Shown piece by piece: positions 42,095-52,782 of a stretch of 64,000 nucleotides of DNA. The stretch spans positions 57,507 through 121,506 of the forward strand of contig NZ_PRDM01000007.1 in assembly GCF_015182285.1 (NCBI RefSeq). Reading direction: 5' to 3'. The notes beneath the pieces are model-generated. The model saw only the letters and a program-made list of their open reading frames with translations. It was not told where the DNA came from and ran no database searches. This stretch comes from Flavobacterium hungaricum. GTDB lineage: Bacteria > Bacteroidota > Bacteroidia > Flavobacteriales > Flavobacteriaceae. Position 1 is the stretch's first letter. Each line of letters opens with the position of its first letter. The position numbers and the translations under genes were made by a program.

Positions 42095-45000
42095 ATGATC
42101 AGGCCTTTACTTTTCTTCTTACTTTTTAGTTTATCTTCCTTTGGGCAGCAGCTGAAATTCGATAATTTCACCACAAATCAGGGATTATCCAACAATTCTG
42201 TAGCTGCTATTGAAAGTGATCGTGACGGCGGTTTATGGATCGCCACCTGGGACGGCCTTAACTATTTTGACGGCACTAATTTTAGAGTTTATAAAAACGA
42301 TTCTAATGATCCTAAAACAATTTCCAGTAATTATATTACGAAATTAAAAAAAGATGCCTCGGGTGCCCTATGGCTTATTACAAAAGAAGGACATGTTAAT
42401 CAGTATATTGGGAATCATGAATTTAAAGAGTTTAAGTTTAAAAGTATTCCAAGAGATATTGATTTGTCTGAGAAAGGAAACATTGTGGTTAAAACAGCTG
42501 ATGATGCTTATTTTGAATTTAAAAATAAAGCTTTTGCTGCAATAACCCGTAATAAGGTCCATACTGCAGATTTTACGAATCTTAAAAACCTACTGCTTAG
42601 AAAATATCCAAAGCTTATTATCAATTGTGTTTTAAAAGACAAAATGGGGAATATATGGTTTGCTACTCGTGAGAACGGCTTGTATATCATGACAAATGAT
42701 GCAGACGAAAACAAAATCAGGCATTTTACTTCAGATCTGTATTCGCCGTATTCTTTTAAAAGTAACGAAATAGAAACGCTGCATGAAGATGATTTTGGAA
42801 ATATCTGGCTGGGGCAGAAAGATGGGGGTTTGAGTATGGTTTTTATGGGTTCAGAAAAAATCAATTCTGTTATGCCGCATCCTGTAAACGAGCCGTTTCT
42901 GCCAGACGAAACCATTCGAGCTGTTACCAAAGACAATAAAGGAAAAATCTGGCTGGGTTATTATACCAGAGGACTTTATTATTACAATGACAGAAGTCGT
43001 GTTTTTGAAAAATTTAAAATAGATCAGGCAGGTTCAAACCCTGATTGGGAGCGTATCAGGACTTTGTTTACAGCAAGCGACGGAACGATCTGGGCGGGTA
43101 CTTATAAAGGAATGCTGCGCATTTCAAAAAACAAATATACCGCTTACGAAAACAGCGGTATTCCAAGAATGTCTATTTCGAGATGTTACTCAATGGTTGA
43201 GGATCAGAATAAACAAATCTGGATGGGAAGCTGGGGCGGTCTTGCAAAATTTAATCTTTTAACGGGAAATTTTGAAAAGTTTAAAGGTCAGGAATTATTA
43301 AATAAATACCACATTCGATGCGTCAGGAAAAACAACACAAATCTGATTCTGGCGACAGAAAATAATGGGGTAATTGTGTTTGATTTGAATACAGGAACTT
43401 TAAATGAAATTAGTGCTAAAGACGGACTTTTAGGAAACAGTATTTATTCGGTTTTTATTGATAAACAATCCGATAATTACTGGATTGCTTCTCTTGGAGG
43501 TGTCAGTGTTTTTAATAAAAAAAAGGGACTGATAAAAAATATAACAGAGGCTGACGGACTGCCAAGCCACATGGTGTACGGGCTTATTGATAACGGAAAA
43601 AAAATCTGGGTAAGCACGACGAAAGGAATCGCTTCTATTGATAAAAAAAACTACAACATTAACTCGTACAATCCGTCGTATGGATGGCAGGCACCAGAAT
43701 TCTCAGAAGGAGCTTATTATCAGGATTCTAAAGGGAATTTGTTTTTTGGAGGTGTAGAAGGACTTAATTATTTTAATCCAGATGCACTTTATTCGGCCAG
43801 TGCAAAAGCAAAAATAAAATTAAGGATAGACGGGAGCGAAGCGTACCAGCAGAAGATAACAAAAAGCTTTTCTGCCAATGAATTGGAAATAGAAGTAATC
43901 CCGATAGTATTTCCAAGAAACAAAAGAAATGATATTTATTACAAACTCGAAGGACATGATAAAGATTGGATTCGCCTGGGAGCAAATAATAAAATAGAAT
44001 ACACGCATTTATCTTCGGGAGATTACAATTTTATGCTCAAACAAGGTAAAGACGGGATTGCCGAGAGTGCCTTTTTCAGCCTTACTATTGCTCAGGCATT
44101 CTACCAATCGATATTATTTTATATGCTCTTATCGGGCTTTATACTGCTGGTTTGTATAATTGTGGTCTATGTAAAAAATAAAACGGCACTTTCGCAGCAA
44201 AAATACCTCGAAGAATTGGTAAGAGCGCGTACCGCTGTGATCGAAAATCAGAAAAAAAATCTGGAAGATATTAATATAGAACTTGATCAGAAAAATAAAA
44301 AAATAGAAGAACAGAAAGAAAAACTTTTGATCCTGCACAGCAATTTTAAAAATGAAAACTTCGAAATCGAAAAATTTAAGACTTTTATGCTGGCCGAGTT
44401 TCAGGACCCCATATCCAAAATAATTAAAATCTCGGGTTCTGTTAAAAAAGATGCAGAAACGCATCGTGCCCTGACGGCACAGTCAGACAAACTGGTCAAT
44501 ATCATTTCGGAGTGGAATTATCTGGAACATGTTAAAGATCTGGGTGCTGTAAAAAAAACAGCCGCTTATTTATTTCCTGTTTTAAAAAATAATGTCGAAA
44601 AGCTTAAAAAAAACCTGCAGCTTAATGAAGTAAATTTTAACTGCGAAATTGAAAGCACCAATTGTTTTGCTGTTGTAGACATACTGCGTTTCAAACTTTC
44701 GCTGCAGTATTTTTTTAATGATATCTGCAAATATTCTGATAAAGACAGTACATTGAAGATTGACATTGGTTATCACAATAATTTTATAGAAATCAAAGCA
44801 GCTTCAGACAGTATTATTTTAAAAAACAACTGGTATAATATTTCGCATTACAGTCCGTATTTTAGAGCACTCCAAGTATTGCTGCAAGACCTGCAGGGAG
44901 AAGTGGTTCCTGGTTATGAAGATCATTTTGAAACCGCCTTACGAATTCCGATCGAAATTGTGAATCCTGAATCGAATTTCAAAGAAACAATTTCATGGAA

Positions 45001-45796
45001 AAATTTTAATTACGAAGAACAATTTTCATCAGATAAAAAATGTCTTTTGGTTTTTGGCGATCAATTTAATACAGCCGCAGCCCGTCAGGTTTTAGAAAGC
45101 GAAAATTATAACATCATTTTTGAAAGTTCTGTTTTTAATTTAAATGCCATTATCAAACAGGTCGATACCGCGGCTTTAATTTTCTATCAGGCGGCGTTTT
45201 CAAAAGAACTGATTAATTTTTTACAGCAGTACAAAGAAAATGCAGCTCTAAAAATGCCGATGGTTTATATTTCTGAGGATATTAATTATGAATTGGATGA
45301 ACAGCTTTTAGAAATAGGAATTGATACGCACATCAAACTGCCGGCAAGTGCATCATTTGTCAGTAAAAAGATTGACAGCCTTATCAATCAGAATAAAGAA
45401 CCGCTGCGAGAACATAAAATACAGCAGAAAATATTTGAAATTCTTACCGAAGATAACGATCATATTACGCCAAACGAAAAGCTTTTAAAAAGAGCCTTAG
45501 AAATAATTAAAGAAGAACTTCAGAATCCTTCTTTTAATGTAGAAATGTTGGTAAGTCAATTGGGGATTTCAAGGGTAAAATGCTATCGCTTGTTTAAAGA
45601 AACGCTCAATCAGTCTCCGTCGGATATCCTCATGTCGCTGCGATTGCAAAAGGCAGAAGTTTTATTAAAAACGAAGCGATTAAACGTTTCCGAAATAAGT
45701 TTTGAGTGCGGTTATAACGATCCAAAATATTTTGGACGCTCTTTTAAAAAGTATTTTGGCAAAAGTCCGAAAGAATATAAAGAGTACAGTGTCTAG
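42095..45796 (+). CDS. hybrid two-component-type PUL regulator with degenerate phosphorelay domains
   Basis: A 1,233-residue regulator from ATG 42095 with a signal peptide (ending SSFGQQ). Then come a periplasmic Reg_prop beta propeller (repeats such as GLWIATWDGLNYFDG), a Y_Y_Y domain to about 660, a membrane helix near 685-705, a coiled coil and a kinase-like region. Next are a receiver-like region (about 980-1100) and an AraC helix-turn-helix at the C-terminus. The phosphorelay looks dead. Ala767 stands where the kinase His should be (LAEFQDPIS against SHEFRTPL), and the ATPase lacks the DxGxG and second Gly box. The receiver has Tyr1031/Gln1032 in place of the Asp. Sensing and DNA-binding parts are intact, so signalling may be by conformational change. 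It controls the SusC/D locus that follows. Confidence 0.9.
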   Translation: MIRPLLFFLLFSLSSFGQQLKFDNFTTNQGLSNNSVAAIESDRDGGLWIATWDGLNYFDGTNFRVYKNDSNDPKTISSNYITKLKKDASGALWLITKEGHVNQYIGNHEFKEFKFKSIPRDIDLSEKGNIVVKTADDAYFEFKNKAFAAITRNKVHTADFTNLKNLLLRKYPKLIINCVLKDKMGNIWFATRENGLYIMTNDADENKIRHFTSDLYSPYSFKSNEIETLHEDDFGNIWLGQKDGGLSMVFMGSEKINSVMPHPVNEPFLPDETIRAVTKDNKGKIWLGYYTRGLYYYNDRSRVFEKFKIDQAGSNPDWERIRTLFTASDGTIWAGTYKGMLRISKNKYTAYENSGIPRMSISRCYSMVEDQNKQIWMGSWGGLAKFNLLTGNFEKFKGQELLNKYHIRCVRKNNTNLILATENNGVIVFDLNTGTLNEISAKDGLLGNSIYSVFIDKQSDNYWIASLGGVSVFNKKKGLIKNITEADGLPSHMVYGLIDNGKKIWVSTTKGIASIDKKNYNINSYNPSYGWQAPEFSEGAYYQDSKGNLFFGGVEGLNYFNPDALYSASAKAKIKLRIDGSEAYQQKITKSFSANELEIEVIPIVFPRNKRNDIYYKLEGHDKDWIRLGANNKIEYTHLSSGDYNFMLKQGKDGIAESAFFSLTIAQAFYQSILFYMLLSGFILLVCIIVVYVKNKTALSQQKYLEELVRARTAVIENQKKNLEDINIELDQKNKKIEEQKEKLLILHSNFKNENFEIEKFKTFMLAEFQDPISKIIKISGSVKKDAETHRALTAQSDKLVNIISEWNYLEHVKDLGAVKKTAAYLFPVLKNNVEKLKKNLQLNEVNFNCEIESTNCFAVVDILRFKLSLQYFFNDICKYSDKDSTLKIDIGYHNNFIEIKAASDSIILKNNWYNISHYSPYFRALQVLLQDLQGEVVPGYEDHFETALRIPIEIVNPESNFKETISWKNFNYEEQFSSDKKCLLVFGDQFNTAAARQVLESENYNIIFESSVFNLNAIIKQVDTAALIFYQAAFSKELINFLQQYKENAALKMPMVYISEDINYELDEQLLEIGIDTHIKLPASASFVSKKIDSLINQNKEPLREHKIQQKIFEILTEDNDHITPNEKLLKRALEIIKEELQNPSFNVEMLVSQLGISRVKCYRLFKETLNQSPSDILMSLRLQKAEVLLKTKRLNVSEISFECGYNDPKYFGRSFKKYFGKSPKEYKEYSV

Positions 45797-45942
45797 AATT
45801 GCTGTTAGCCCAGTATTTACACAAAGTTAGGCAAAGGTTAATGAACAAATTTTACCCTTTTTTTCTGTTAATACTGCCCTAAATTGAATTATTAGTCCTC
45901 TTTTGGAAAACAAAAATCCTCCTCTTGGCAGGTTCCTTAAAA

Positions 45943-45950
45943 TACTTTTG
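45943..45950 (+). promoter_or_regulatory. -7 box TACTTTTG of the SusC gene
   Basis: A TAnnTTTG match 25 bp before the SusC ATG. A TTG at 45925 is 15 bp upstream, closer than the usual 19, so the -33 element is weak, as expected for a promoter that needs the adjacent regulator. Confidence 0.6.
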
Positions 45951-45974
45951 ACAAAACATAAAAAAGTATTTTAA

Positions 45975-48944
45975 ATGAAAAAAATCTATGCATTGTTAAT
46001 TCTTGCCTTAGGATGTATGTCCTATTCCTATGCGCAGGAGTCAGTATCAGGAATCGTACTTTCTGATACAGAAAAAGTACCCGTACCAGGAGTCTCTGTG
46101 TATATTAAAGGAGAACCAAAAGGAGCTGTGACAACAGATTTTGACGGGAATTTTAAAATTAAAGTACAACAGACACAAGGTGTTTTAGTTTTCTCTTATG
46201 TAGGATTTAAAACCAAAGAAGTTTCGTTCTCTGCACCACAAAAACTAACAGTTTCTTTGGCAGAAGAAGTGAGTACTTTAAATGAAGTAGTAGTGGTTGG
46301 TTACGGTTCTCAAAAAAGATCTGACGTAACGGGTGCTATTGGTTCTGTAAAAAGCGAAAATTTTAACAAAGGAGTAGTAGCCAATGCCGGACAGCTTATT
46401 CAAGGTAAAGTTGCGGGTGTAAATGTTATCGCAGCGAGCGGTGAGCCGGGTGCTTCTCAGGATATTATTATCCGCGGAGTCGGAAGTTTACGTTCGGGAA
46501 CAACACCTTTATATGTAGTAGATGGTTTTGCTTTGGACAATTCGGGTACTGGAGTGGCATCAAACCCTTTAAACTTTATCAATCCTCAGGATATCGAAAG
46601 CATTGAAGTTCTTAAAGATGCTTCTGCTTCTGCCATTTATGGTTCTAGAGCAGCAAATGGGGTAATTGTAATTACGACTAAAAAAGGATCAAAAGGACAA
46701 AATAAAATAAATCTTTCTATAACCAGCGGTTATTCGTCATTAGCAAATAAAGTAGATGTTTTTAGTGCAGATGAATTTAGAAAACAAGTTGCAGCTGTAA
46801 ACGGAACATTGCAGGACGGCGGAGCAAACACTAACTGGCAGGATGAGTTAACAAGAACGGGAGTTTCTCAGAACGTTAACTTATCGATGAGCGGCGGTAC
46901 AGAAAAATCTACCTATGCAGCTTCTCTTGGAGTAGATAATCAAGAAGGTGTTTTAAGAAACAGTGATTTAAAACGTTATTCTGGACGTTTGAATTTAAAT
47001 CAAAAAGCCTTAAACGATAAGTTTAGTGTTGCTTTTAATATGACCGCTACAAAACTTGAAAATTCGAGACCAGATGCTAGAGGTATTGTTGGAAACATGT
47101 TAACCATGAATCCTACAGACGCCGTTTATGTAAACGGACAACCGAATACGAACTTAAGCAACGATATTTTGAATCCGTTGATCAGTGAGAGAATTTACTC
47201 TGACGAGACCAACAACAATCGTATTTTGGCTAATATTTCTCCATCTTATGAATTTATAAAAGGATTAACGTATAAGTTTAATCTTGGTGTAGATTACTCA
47301 ATGTCAGAAAGAGACATTCAGGTATTGCCTTATACTTCTGCAACAAATACAACTTTAGGTTCATTAAACAATGTTATGACTACCAATAACAACGTTTTGT
47401 ATGAAAACACCTTGACGTATAACTTTACAAAAGGAGTTCATAATTTTACAGTTTTAGCGGGTCAGTCTTACCAAAAAATTCAGGTAAACCAAAAAAGCTA
47501 CAACTTATCAGGATTCCCAGATAATGGTGTTGAACCAAAAAATCAAATCGAAACAGCAAGCGAGCGTACAACACAATCATCGTCTGCGGTAGAAAATGAG
47601 CTTCAGTCTTTCTTTGGAAGATTAAATTACGGTTTTGATAATAAATACCTGCTTACAGCAACCATGCGTGCAGACGGTTCTTCTAAATTTGGTAAAAATA
47701 ACAGATACGGATATTTTCCTTCTGTAGCATTGGGCTGGAACATTACAAAAGAAGATTTCTTAGCAGAATCTGAAACAGTGAACAATCTTAAATTAAGAGC
47801 AAGCTGGGGGCAAACTGGCTCTCAGGAAATCCCTTCTAAGATTACCAAGGCAAGTTATACAGAAAGTAACACAGGATACGACACCTATCCATTAGATCCG
47901 TCTGCAACAGATTTAGGCGGTTACCCATACGGTTCTATCTACACACGTTTGGCAAATCCAAACATTCAGTGGGAAGTTTCTACACAAACAAATATCGGTT
48001 TAGATTTTAGCTTATTCAATAACAGATTATCAGGCACAGTTGATTATTTCAACAAAGTTTCAGAAAACATTTTGTTAGAAGTAGCGCCGGTAGATCCGAT
48101 TCAGCCTACATCAAAATATTGGACAAACATTCCAGATATGCAGATTAAAAACCACGGTATCGAGGTTGCTTTAGATTACAGCAGTGATAAAACCCGTGAT
48201 TTCTCATACAGCATTGGCGGAAACGTATCTTTTACCAATAATAAAGTAGAAAATTCTCCGTATAAAATTTTGACAACAGGTGGAGCGCAGGGAGGCGGAC
48301 AATCTGGTGCAACGATCAACGGTGTACTTAACGGACAGCCTATTGGTTCTTTCTACATGCTTGAGTTTACAGGAATTGGTGCTAATGGTTTAAATCAGTT
48401 TGCAGATACAAACGGAGACGGACAAATTCTGGACAATGACCGTGTTGTTGCCGGAAGTGCGCTGCCAGATTATATTTATGCTTTTTACCTGAATTTTAAA
48501 TACAAGAATATTGATTTAGGATTTAATTTTAACGGAGCTGGAGGTAACAAAATTTACAACCACGTAGCAATGACTTCTTTTAACAGAGGTAACTTGGCAA
48601 ACTCTTTTAACACTACAGACCGAGCTTCAGAATTTTTAAACGAATCGTCTACCAACTCTAATACAGTTTCTACAAGATATTTAGAAGACGGAAGTTTCCT
48701 AAGATTAAATAATGCAACTCTTGGATATAATTTAAGCCCAAAATTAATCGGACTTGATAATGTAATGGACAATATTCGTCTATCGGTTACAGGACAAAAT
48801 TTATTTGTGATCACAAAATACAGTGGTTACGATCCTGAAATCAATACCGGAACTTCTGTTGGAGACATTCAGTCTTTCGGAATCGATTATTTCAGTTACC
48901 CAAGAAGCAGAACTATTGTGTTTGGTTTAAACGCGGCATTTTAA
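45975..48944 (+). CDS. SusC/RagA-family TonB-linked outer-membrane transporter
   Basis: A 989-residue protein with a signal peptide (ending SYSYAQ) and a carboxypeptidase-like regulatory domain (VSGIVLSDTEKVPVPGVSVY). A plug follows the family mark LNEVVVVGYGSQKRSDVTGAI and includes PLYVVDGFALDN, SIEVLKDASASAIYGSRAAN and GVIVITTKKG. The C-terminal barrel contains the usual GRLNYGFDNKYLLTATMRAD and ends in Phe. It imports oligosaccharides bound by the SusD-like partner encoded 16 bp downstream, using TonB. The length is normal for the family. Confidence 0.96.
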   Translation: MKKIYALLILALGCMSYSYAQESVSGIVLSDTEKVPVPGVSVYIKGEPKGAVTTDFDGNFKIKVQQTQGVLVFSYVGFKTKEVSFSAPQKLTVSLAEEVSTLNEVVVVGYGSQKRSDVTGAIGSVKSENFNKGVVANAGQLIQGKVAGVNVIAASGEPGASQDIIIRGVGSLRSGTTPLYVVDGFALDNSGTGVASNPLNFINPQDIESIEVLKDASASAIYGSRAANGVIVITTKKGSKGQNKINLSITSGYSSLANKVDVFSADEFRKQVAAVNGTLQDGGANTNWQDELTRTGVSQNVNLSMSGGTEKSTYAASLGVDNQEGVLRNSDLKRYSGRLNLNQKALNDKFSVAFNMTATKLENSRPDARGIVGNMLTMNPTDAVYVNGQPNTNLSNDILNPLISERIYSDETNNNRILANISPSYEFIKGLTYKFNLGVDYSMSERDIQVLPYTSATNTTLGSLNNVMTTNNNVLYENTLTYNFTKGVHNFTVLAGQSYQKIQVNQKSYNLSGFPDNGVEPKNQIETASERTTQSSSAVENELQSFFGRLNYGFDNKYLLTATMRADGSSKFGKNNRYGYFPSVALGWNITKEDFLAESETVNNLKLRASWGQTGSQEIPSKITKASYTESNTGYDTYPLDPSATDLGGYPYGSIYTRLANPNIQWEVSTQTNIGLDFSLFNNRLSGTVDYFNKVSENILLEVAPVDPIQPTSKYWTNIPDMQIKNHGIEVALDYSSDKTRDFSYSIGGNVSFTNNKVENSPYKILTTGGAQGGGQSGATINGVLNGQPIGSFYMLEFTGIGANGLNQFADTNGDGQILDNDRVVAGSALPDYIYAFYLNFKYKNIDLGFNFNGAGGNKIYNHVAMTSFNRGNLANSFNTTDRASEFLNESSTNSNTVSTRYLEDGSFLRLNNATLGYNLSPKLIGLDNVMDNIRLSVTGQNLFVITKYSGYDPEINTGTSVGDIQSFGIDYFSYPRSRTIVFGLNAAF

Positions 48945-48960
48945 TCAAAAATAACAAAAC

Positions 48961-50703
48961 ATGAAAAATAAAATTATAATAGCAGCTCTTGGATTGGGTT
49001 TATTCTTTAACTCGAGCTGTACAAACTTAGAAGAAAATGTTCTGGACGAATCTTTGGATGGTGCAGGACAGGCAGAAGCGATCAGCGGTGCCATTGCTCC
49101 AGCTTACGGACAGTTAAAATCAACATGGATTCATACCAACAACTACGGACTCCAGTTAATTGCCAGCGACGAAGGAATTTTACCTTACAGAGGTGGAACA
49201 GACTGGTACGACGGCGGTAAATATCTGGCTGTACATGCGCATACCACTACGCCGACAAATGACTTGGTGACAAGTACTTGGAATGAATTGACTAAAAATA
49301 TTTCGAGAACACTGTCTGCTATCGAAGTGCTAACACCTCTTGCCGAAAGCGGTAATACAGAAGCACAGGGAGCACTTTACGAAATGAAAGCCTTGAGAGC
49401 TTACCTGAATATGATGACGCTGGACAGCTGGGGACTTGTATTTAAAAAAGAATCATCGGCCAGTATTTCTGAAATTCTTAGAGGACAAGATGCGGTTTCT
49501 TACATAGAAAACGACTTGTTGTCTGTAGCAGATGTGATCAATACAACCAAAGGACCAGGAAGAATGACACAAGCTGCGGTTTGGGGACTTCTTGCAAGAC
49601 TAAATCTAAACGCGGCAGTTTACCGTGATCCTTACGGAACGGCAAATTTTACTACTGCAGACATGGATAAAGTTATAAAGTATACCGACAACATTATCAA
49701 TTCGGGTAAATTCAGTCTGTCTCCAGAATATTTTGACTTGTTTGATGATGCTAATAATTCTAACAAAGAAGTAATTTTTGCATTAGATCAGCGAGGTGTT
49801 TTAAAAGACGAACACAACCGCTGGGCATACTGGTCAATTCCGGGATCAATGTTCCCAAGACCAGAATCGATTAATGCAGACGGAACAGACGGTCCGGCTA
49901 TTACATCAGACTTTTACCAGACATGGGTTAGCGCTTACGGTTCTGTAGATCCTGCAGATGCAGATTCAAGATTTTACAAAAACAACGCAAAAGTGCCGGA
50001 TAATTTAAAAGACCTTACCGGATTTTCTCCATTAAACGACGAAAACCATTACTACTGTGTAAAAGCAGAAGAGTTTGAAATCGACAGAGGAATCATGAGA
50101 GGTATTCCGTGGGCTGCGAGAAAGGATGCCAATGGAGCTTTCTACAAATGTGACGGCGGGTATAGAATTTATCCTGTAAAACAAATTAAAGGAAACGGAC
50201 CAGACAAAAATGTGGGTTATGTAAACCTAACAGAAAAAGTAGATTTTACTAAAGAAGGAAGTATGCACTATTCTGGATACCGAGTTTCTAAATACCAGTT
50301 CAGCCACACTTCTCCAGACGGAAACTACTACAGCAGTGTAGACATGGTATTGCTTAGATATGCAGAAATTTTGATGATGCGTGCCGAAGCCAGATTAAGA
50401 AAAGGCGATAATGCTGGAGCTTTAGCAGATATGAACACGGTAAGAACTTCTAGAACTGCCCGCGCTCCAATTCCTGCAGCGCTTCCAGCAATTACTTTAG
50501 ATATTTTGTACAGAGAATACGGTTTTGAATTTTATTGGGAAGGTTTGAGAAGAACCACTCAGATTCGTTTTGGACATTTTGAAGACAAATGGACCGAAAA
50601 AACAGATACTGATGTAAACAAACGCTTATTCCCAATCCCTCAGGTAGCTATTGACGGAGCTTCGAACACTCCAGGTTACTTAGTGCAAAATAAAGGTTAC
50701 TAG
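48961..50703 (+). CDS. SusD/RagB-family glycan-binding lipoprotein
   Basis: A 580-residue lipoprotein (lipobox NSSC, Cys18) with the TPR-containing SusD fold. Visible marks are GALYEMKALRAYLNMMTLDSWG, AVWGLLARLNLNAAVYRDP, the C-terminal RYAEILMMRAEARLRKGDN and FEFYWEGLRRTTQIRFG. It caps the SusC channel and binds the target glycan at the cell surface. It is followed by a hairpin terminator and then by the degradative enzymes. Confidence 0.95.
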   Translation: MKNKIIIAALGLGLFFNSSCTNLEENVLDESLDGAGQAEAISGAIAPAYGQLKSTWIHTNNYGLQLIASDEGILPYRGGTDWYDGGKYLAVHAHTTTPTNDLVTSTWNELTKNISRTLSAIEVLTPLAESGNTEAQGALYEMKALRAYLNMMTLDSWGLVFKKESSASISEILRGQDAVSYIENDLLSVADVINTTKGPGRMTQAAVWGLLARLNLNAAVYRDPYGTANFTTADMDKVIKYTDNIINSGKFSLSPEYFDLFDDANNSNKEVIFALDQRGVLKDEHNRWAYWSIPGSMFPRPESINADGTDGPAITSDFYQTWVSAYGSVDPADADSRFYKNNAKVPDNLKDLTGFSPLNDENHYYCVKAEEFEIDRGIMRGIPWAARKDANGAFYKCDGGYRIYPVKQIKGNGPDKNVGYVNLTEKVDFTKEGSMHYSGYRVSKYQFSHTSPDGNYYSSVDMVLLRYAEILMMRAEARLRKGDNAGALADMNTVRTSRTARAPIPAALPAITLDILYREYGFEFYWEGLRRTTQIRFGHFEDKWTEKTDTDVNKRLFPIPQVAIDGASNTPGYLVQNKGY

Positions 50704-50730
50704 TTTAATTTTGTTTTTTTATATTGAATT

Positions 50731-50782
50731 AAAGACTGCCGCTCATTTTATTGGCATTGTAGTAAAATGGGCCGGTCTTTTG
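50731..50782 (+). terminator. long imperfect hairpin after SusD
   Basis: The arms AAAGACTGCCGCTCATTTTA and TAAAATGGGCCGGTCTTT pair with small bulges, followed by a short T run. The hairpin probably reduces transcription from SusC/D into the enzyme genes; partial read-through is usual in such loci. Confidence 0.75.
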
Positions 50783-50967
50783 TGTTAGTTGTTTTGAAAC
50801 AGGGCTGTTTTTAGGAACACCCTGTTTATTATTTTTTGATACAAGCCGTCTGCAGAAAAAAATCCCCCGTTTTTTAGCTGTTAAGTCAGGCAGAGACATG
50901 TTTTACACTCCCTTTTTTGCCCCATCTACCTACATTTTTTTATTCAAAATTCATTAATTTATTTCAA

Positions 50968-52761
50968 ATGAAATTACCATTCATAAGCATCAGTTTACTG
51001 CTCTTTCTTTTTGGAATTCAAAGCCATTTGTGCGCGCAGGACAGAATCAAAGTACATTCGCATAACGATTACAACCATACCATTCCTTTTTGGGATGCGT
51101 ATTCAAACGGTGCAGCCTCTATCGAAGCAGATATTTTCTTAAAAGACAATAACTTATTTGTTGCCCATGACAAAGAAGGAATTACTGCTTCCAGAACTTT
51201 AGAAGATTTGTATTTAAAGCCCTTAGAAACAGCTTTAAAAATGAACTACAAAAAAGAGACCCCATTATTTTTATTGATAGACATAAAGACTGATGCCGAA
51301 CCAACGCTGCAAAAACTTATTACTGTTTTAAAAAAATACGAAACGATAACAAAAAATAAGAATCTTAAAATTATTATATCAGGAAACAGACCAAATGCTG
51401 CAACCTATACTAAATATCCAGATTTTATTACATTCGATTATCAGGAGATAGACCAAAACCTGTCAAAAGAAAACTGGGAAAAAGTAGCCATGATCAGTGT
51501 TGACTTTAAAAAATACTCCGTTTGGAACGGATTAGGAAGATTAACTCATGAGGATTACGATCGCGTAAATGCTGTTATTTCTAAAGCAAAAACATGGAAC
51601 AAGCCCTTTCGCTTCTGGGGATGTCCAGATACCAAAAGTGCTTGGAAAGTATTTTTAGAATTAGGAGTAACTATTATTAATACAGATAAACCATACAATT
51701 GTGTTCAATACCTTGAATCTTTTCCGAACAGATGGGTGACAGCTTCTAATTCATCAAAAGTGTATGTTCCGACTTATAAAACAGATCAAAAAAATCTTCC
51801 GGTAAAAAATGTAATTCTTTTAATTGGAGACGGAAATGGTTTGTCGCAGATATCTTCAGCCGTTTTGGCCAATAATGGAGCTTTATCAGTAACACAATTA
51901 AAAAGTATTGGTTTTATAAAAACACAATCAGCAGACGATTTTACAACAGATTCTGCAGCAGCAGGAACAGCTTTGGCAACAGGGCAGAAAACAAATAATA
52001 GAGCCATTGGAACCGATACTTTACGAAAACCAATTCCGAATATTTTAGAAATACTCCAAAAAAGAAATTTCTCAACAGGAGTCATAACCACTGATGAAAT
52101 CACCGGCGCAACCCCGGCAGCTTTTTATGCACATACAAACGAAAGATCGGATACAGAAACAATTTCTAAAGATTTATTAGCAAGCAGACTCAATTTGTTT
52201 GCAGGCGGCGGTGCAGAAAGTTTTAAAAACATTTCACTAGGGTCTAAATTTAAGTTACTGAATTCGGTTAAAGAACTTCAGGCTGAAACCAATGAGGCCG
52301 TTGGTGTATTTATTTCTCAAAAAAGAGTTCCTTCTGTTCTAGAAGGAAGAGGAACCGTATTAGCAGATGCGACAAAATACAGTCTTGAATTTTTAAGCAA
52401 GAAAAACAAACCTTTTTTCCTGATGGTAGAAGGAGCACAGATTGACAGTTTTGGGCATGTTAACAATACCGCCGGAATTGTAGCAGAAACAATCGATTTT
52501 GATACTGCTATAACACAAGCTCTTATGTTTGCCGATCAAAATGAAGGAACATTGGTAATTGTTACCGCAGATCATGAAACGTCTGGTTTTGCGATTCCGC
52601 AGGGAAATGTAAAAACACACAAAATAGAAGGCGATTTTATTACCAATGACCACACAGCGACAATGGTTCCGATATTTTCTTACGGACCGCATTCGCAGGA
52701 TTTTCAAGGTGTTTATGAAAACAATGAAGTGTTTGAAAAGATACTTTCGATTTTGAAATAA
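50968..52761 (+). CDS. fusion of GDPD-like phosphodiesterase domain and alkaline phosphatase
   Basis: A 597-residue secreted enzyme from ATG 50968 with a signal peptide ending HLCAQ. The first 260 residues are a glycerophosphodiester phosphodiesterase-like TIM barrel (HSHNDYNH, then ASIEADIFLKDNNLFVAHD). From about residue 265 follows a complete alkaline phosphatase: metal Asp in ILLIGDGNG, nucleophile Ser in FTTDSAAAGTALATGQKTNN, then EGAQIDSFGHVNN, VTADHETSG and TNDHTATM. The fusion could cut a phosphodiester and then remove the exposed phosphate monoester. Between SusD and a GH92 mannosidase, the likely substrate is a phosphorylated glycan. Confidence 0.9.
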   Translation: MKLPFISISLLLFLFGIQSHLCAQDRIKVHSHNDYNHTIPFWDAYSNGAASIEADIFLKDNNLFVAHDKEGITASRTLEDLYLKPLETALKMNYKKETPLFLLIDIKTDAEPTLQKLITVLKKYETITKNKNLKIIISGNRPNAATYTKYPDFITFDYQEIDQNLSKENWEKVAMISVDFKKYSVWNGLGRLTHEDYDRVNAVISKAKTWNKPFRFWGCPDTKSAWKVFLELGVTIINTDKPYNCVQYLESFPNRWVTASNSSKVYVPTYKTDQKNLPVKNVILLIGDGNGLSQISSAVLANNGALSVTQLKSIGFIKTQSADDFTTDSAAAGTALATGQKTNNRAIGTDTLRKPIPNILEILQKRNFSTGVITTDEITGATPAAFYAHTNERSDTETISKDLLASRLNLFAGGGAESFKNISLGSKFKLLNSVKELQAETNEAVGVFISQKRVPSVLEGRGTVLADATKYSLEFLSKKNKPFFLMVEGAQIDSFGHVNNTAGIVAETIDFDTAITQALMFADQNEGTLVIVTADHETSGFAIPQGNVKTHKIEGDFITNDHTATMVPIFSYGPHSQDFQGVYENNEVFEKILSILK

Positions 52762-52782
52762 AATAATGTTTAGAAGTTTTCT

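Noticed and set aside
42095..45796. Regulator considered as a pseudogene because its kinase and receiver motifs are lost.
   Set aside because: The 1,233-codon frame is intact and the sensor and AraC domains look normal, so selective loss of phosphorelay function is more likely than decay.
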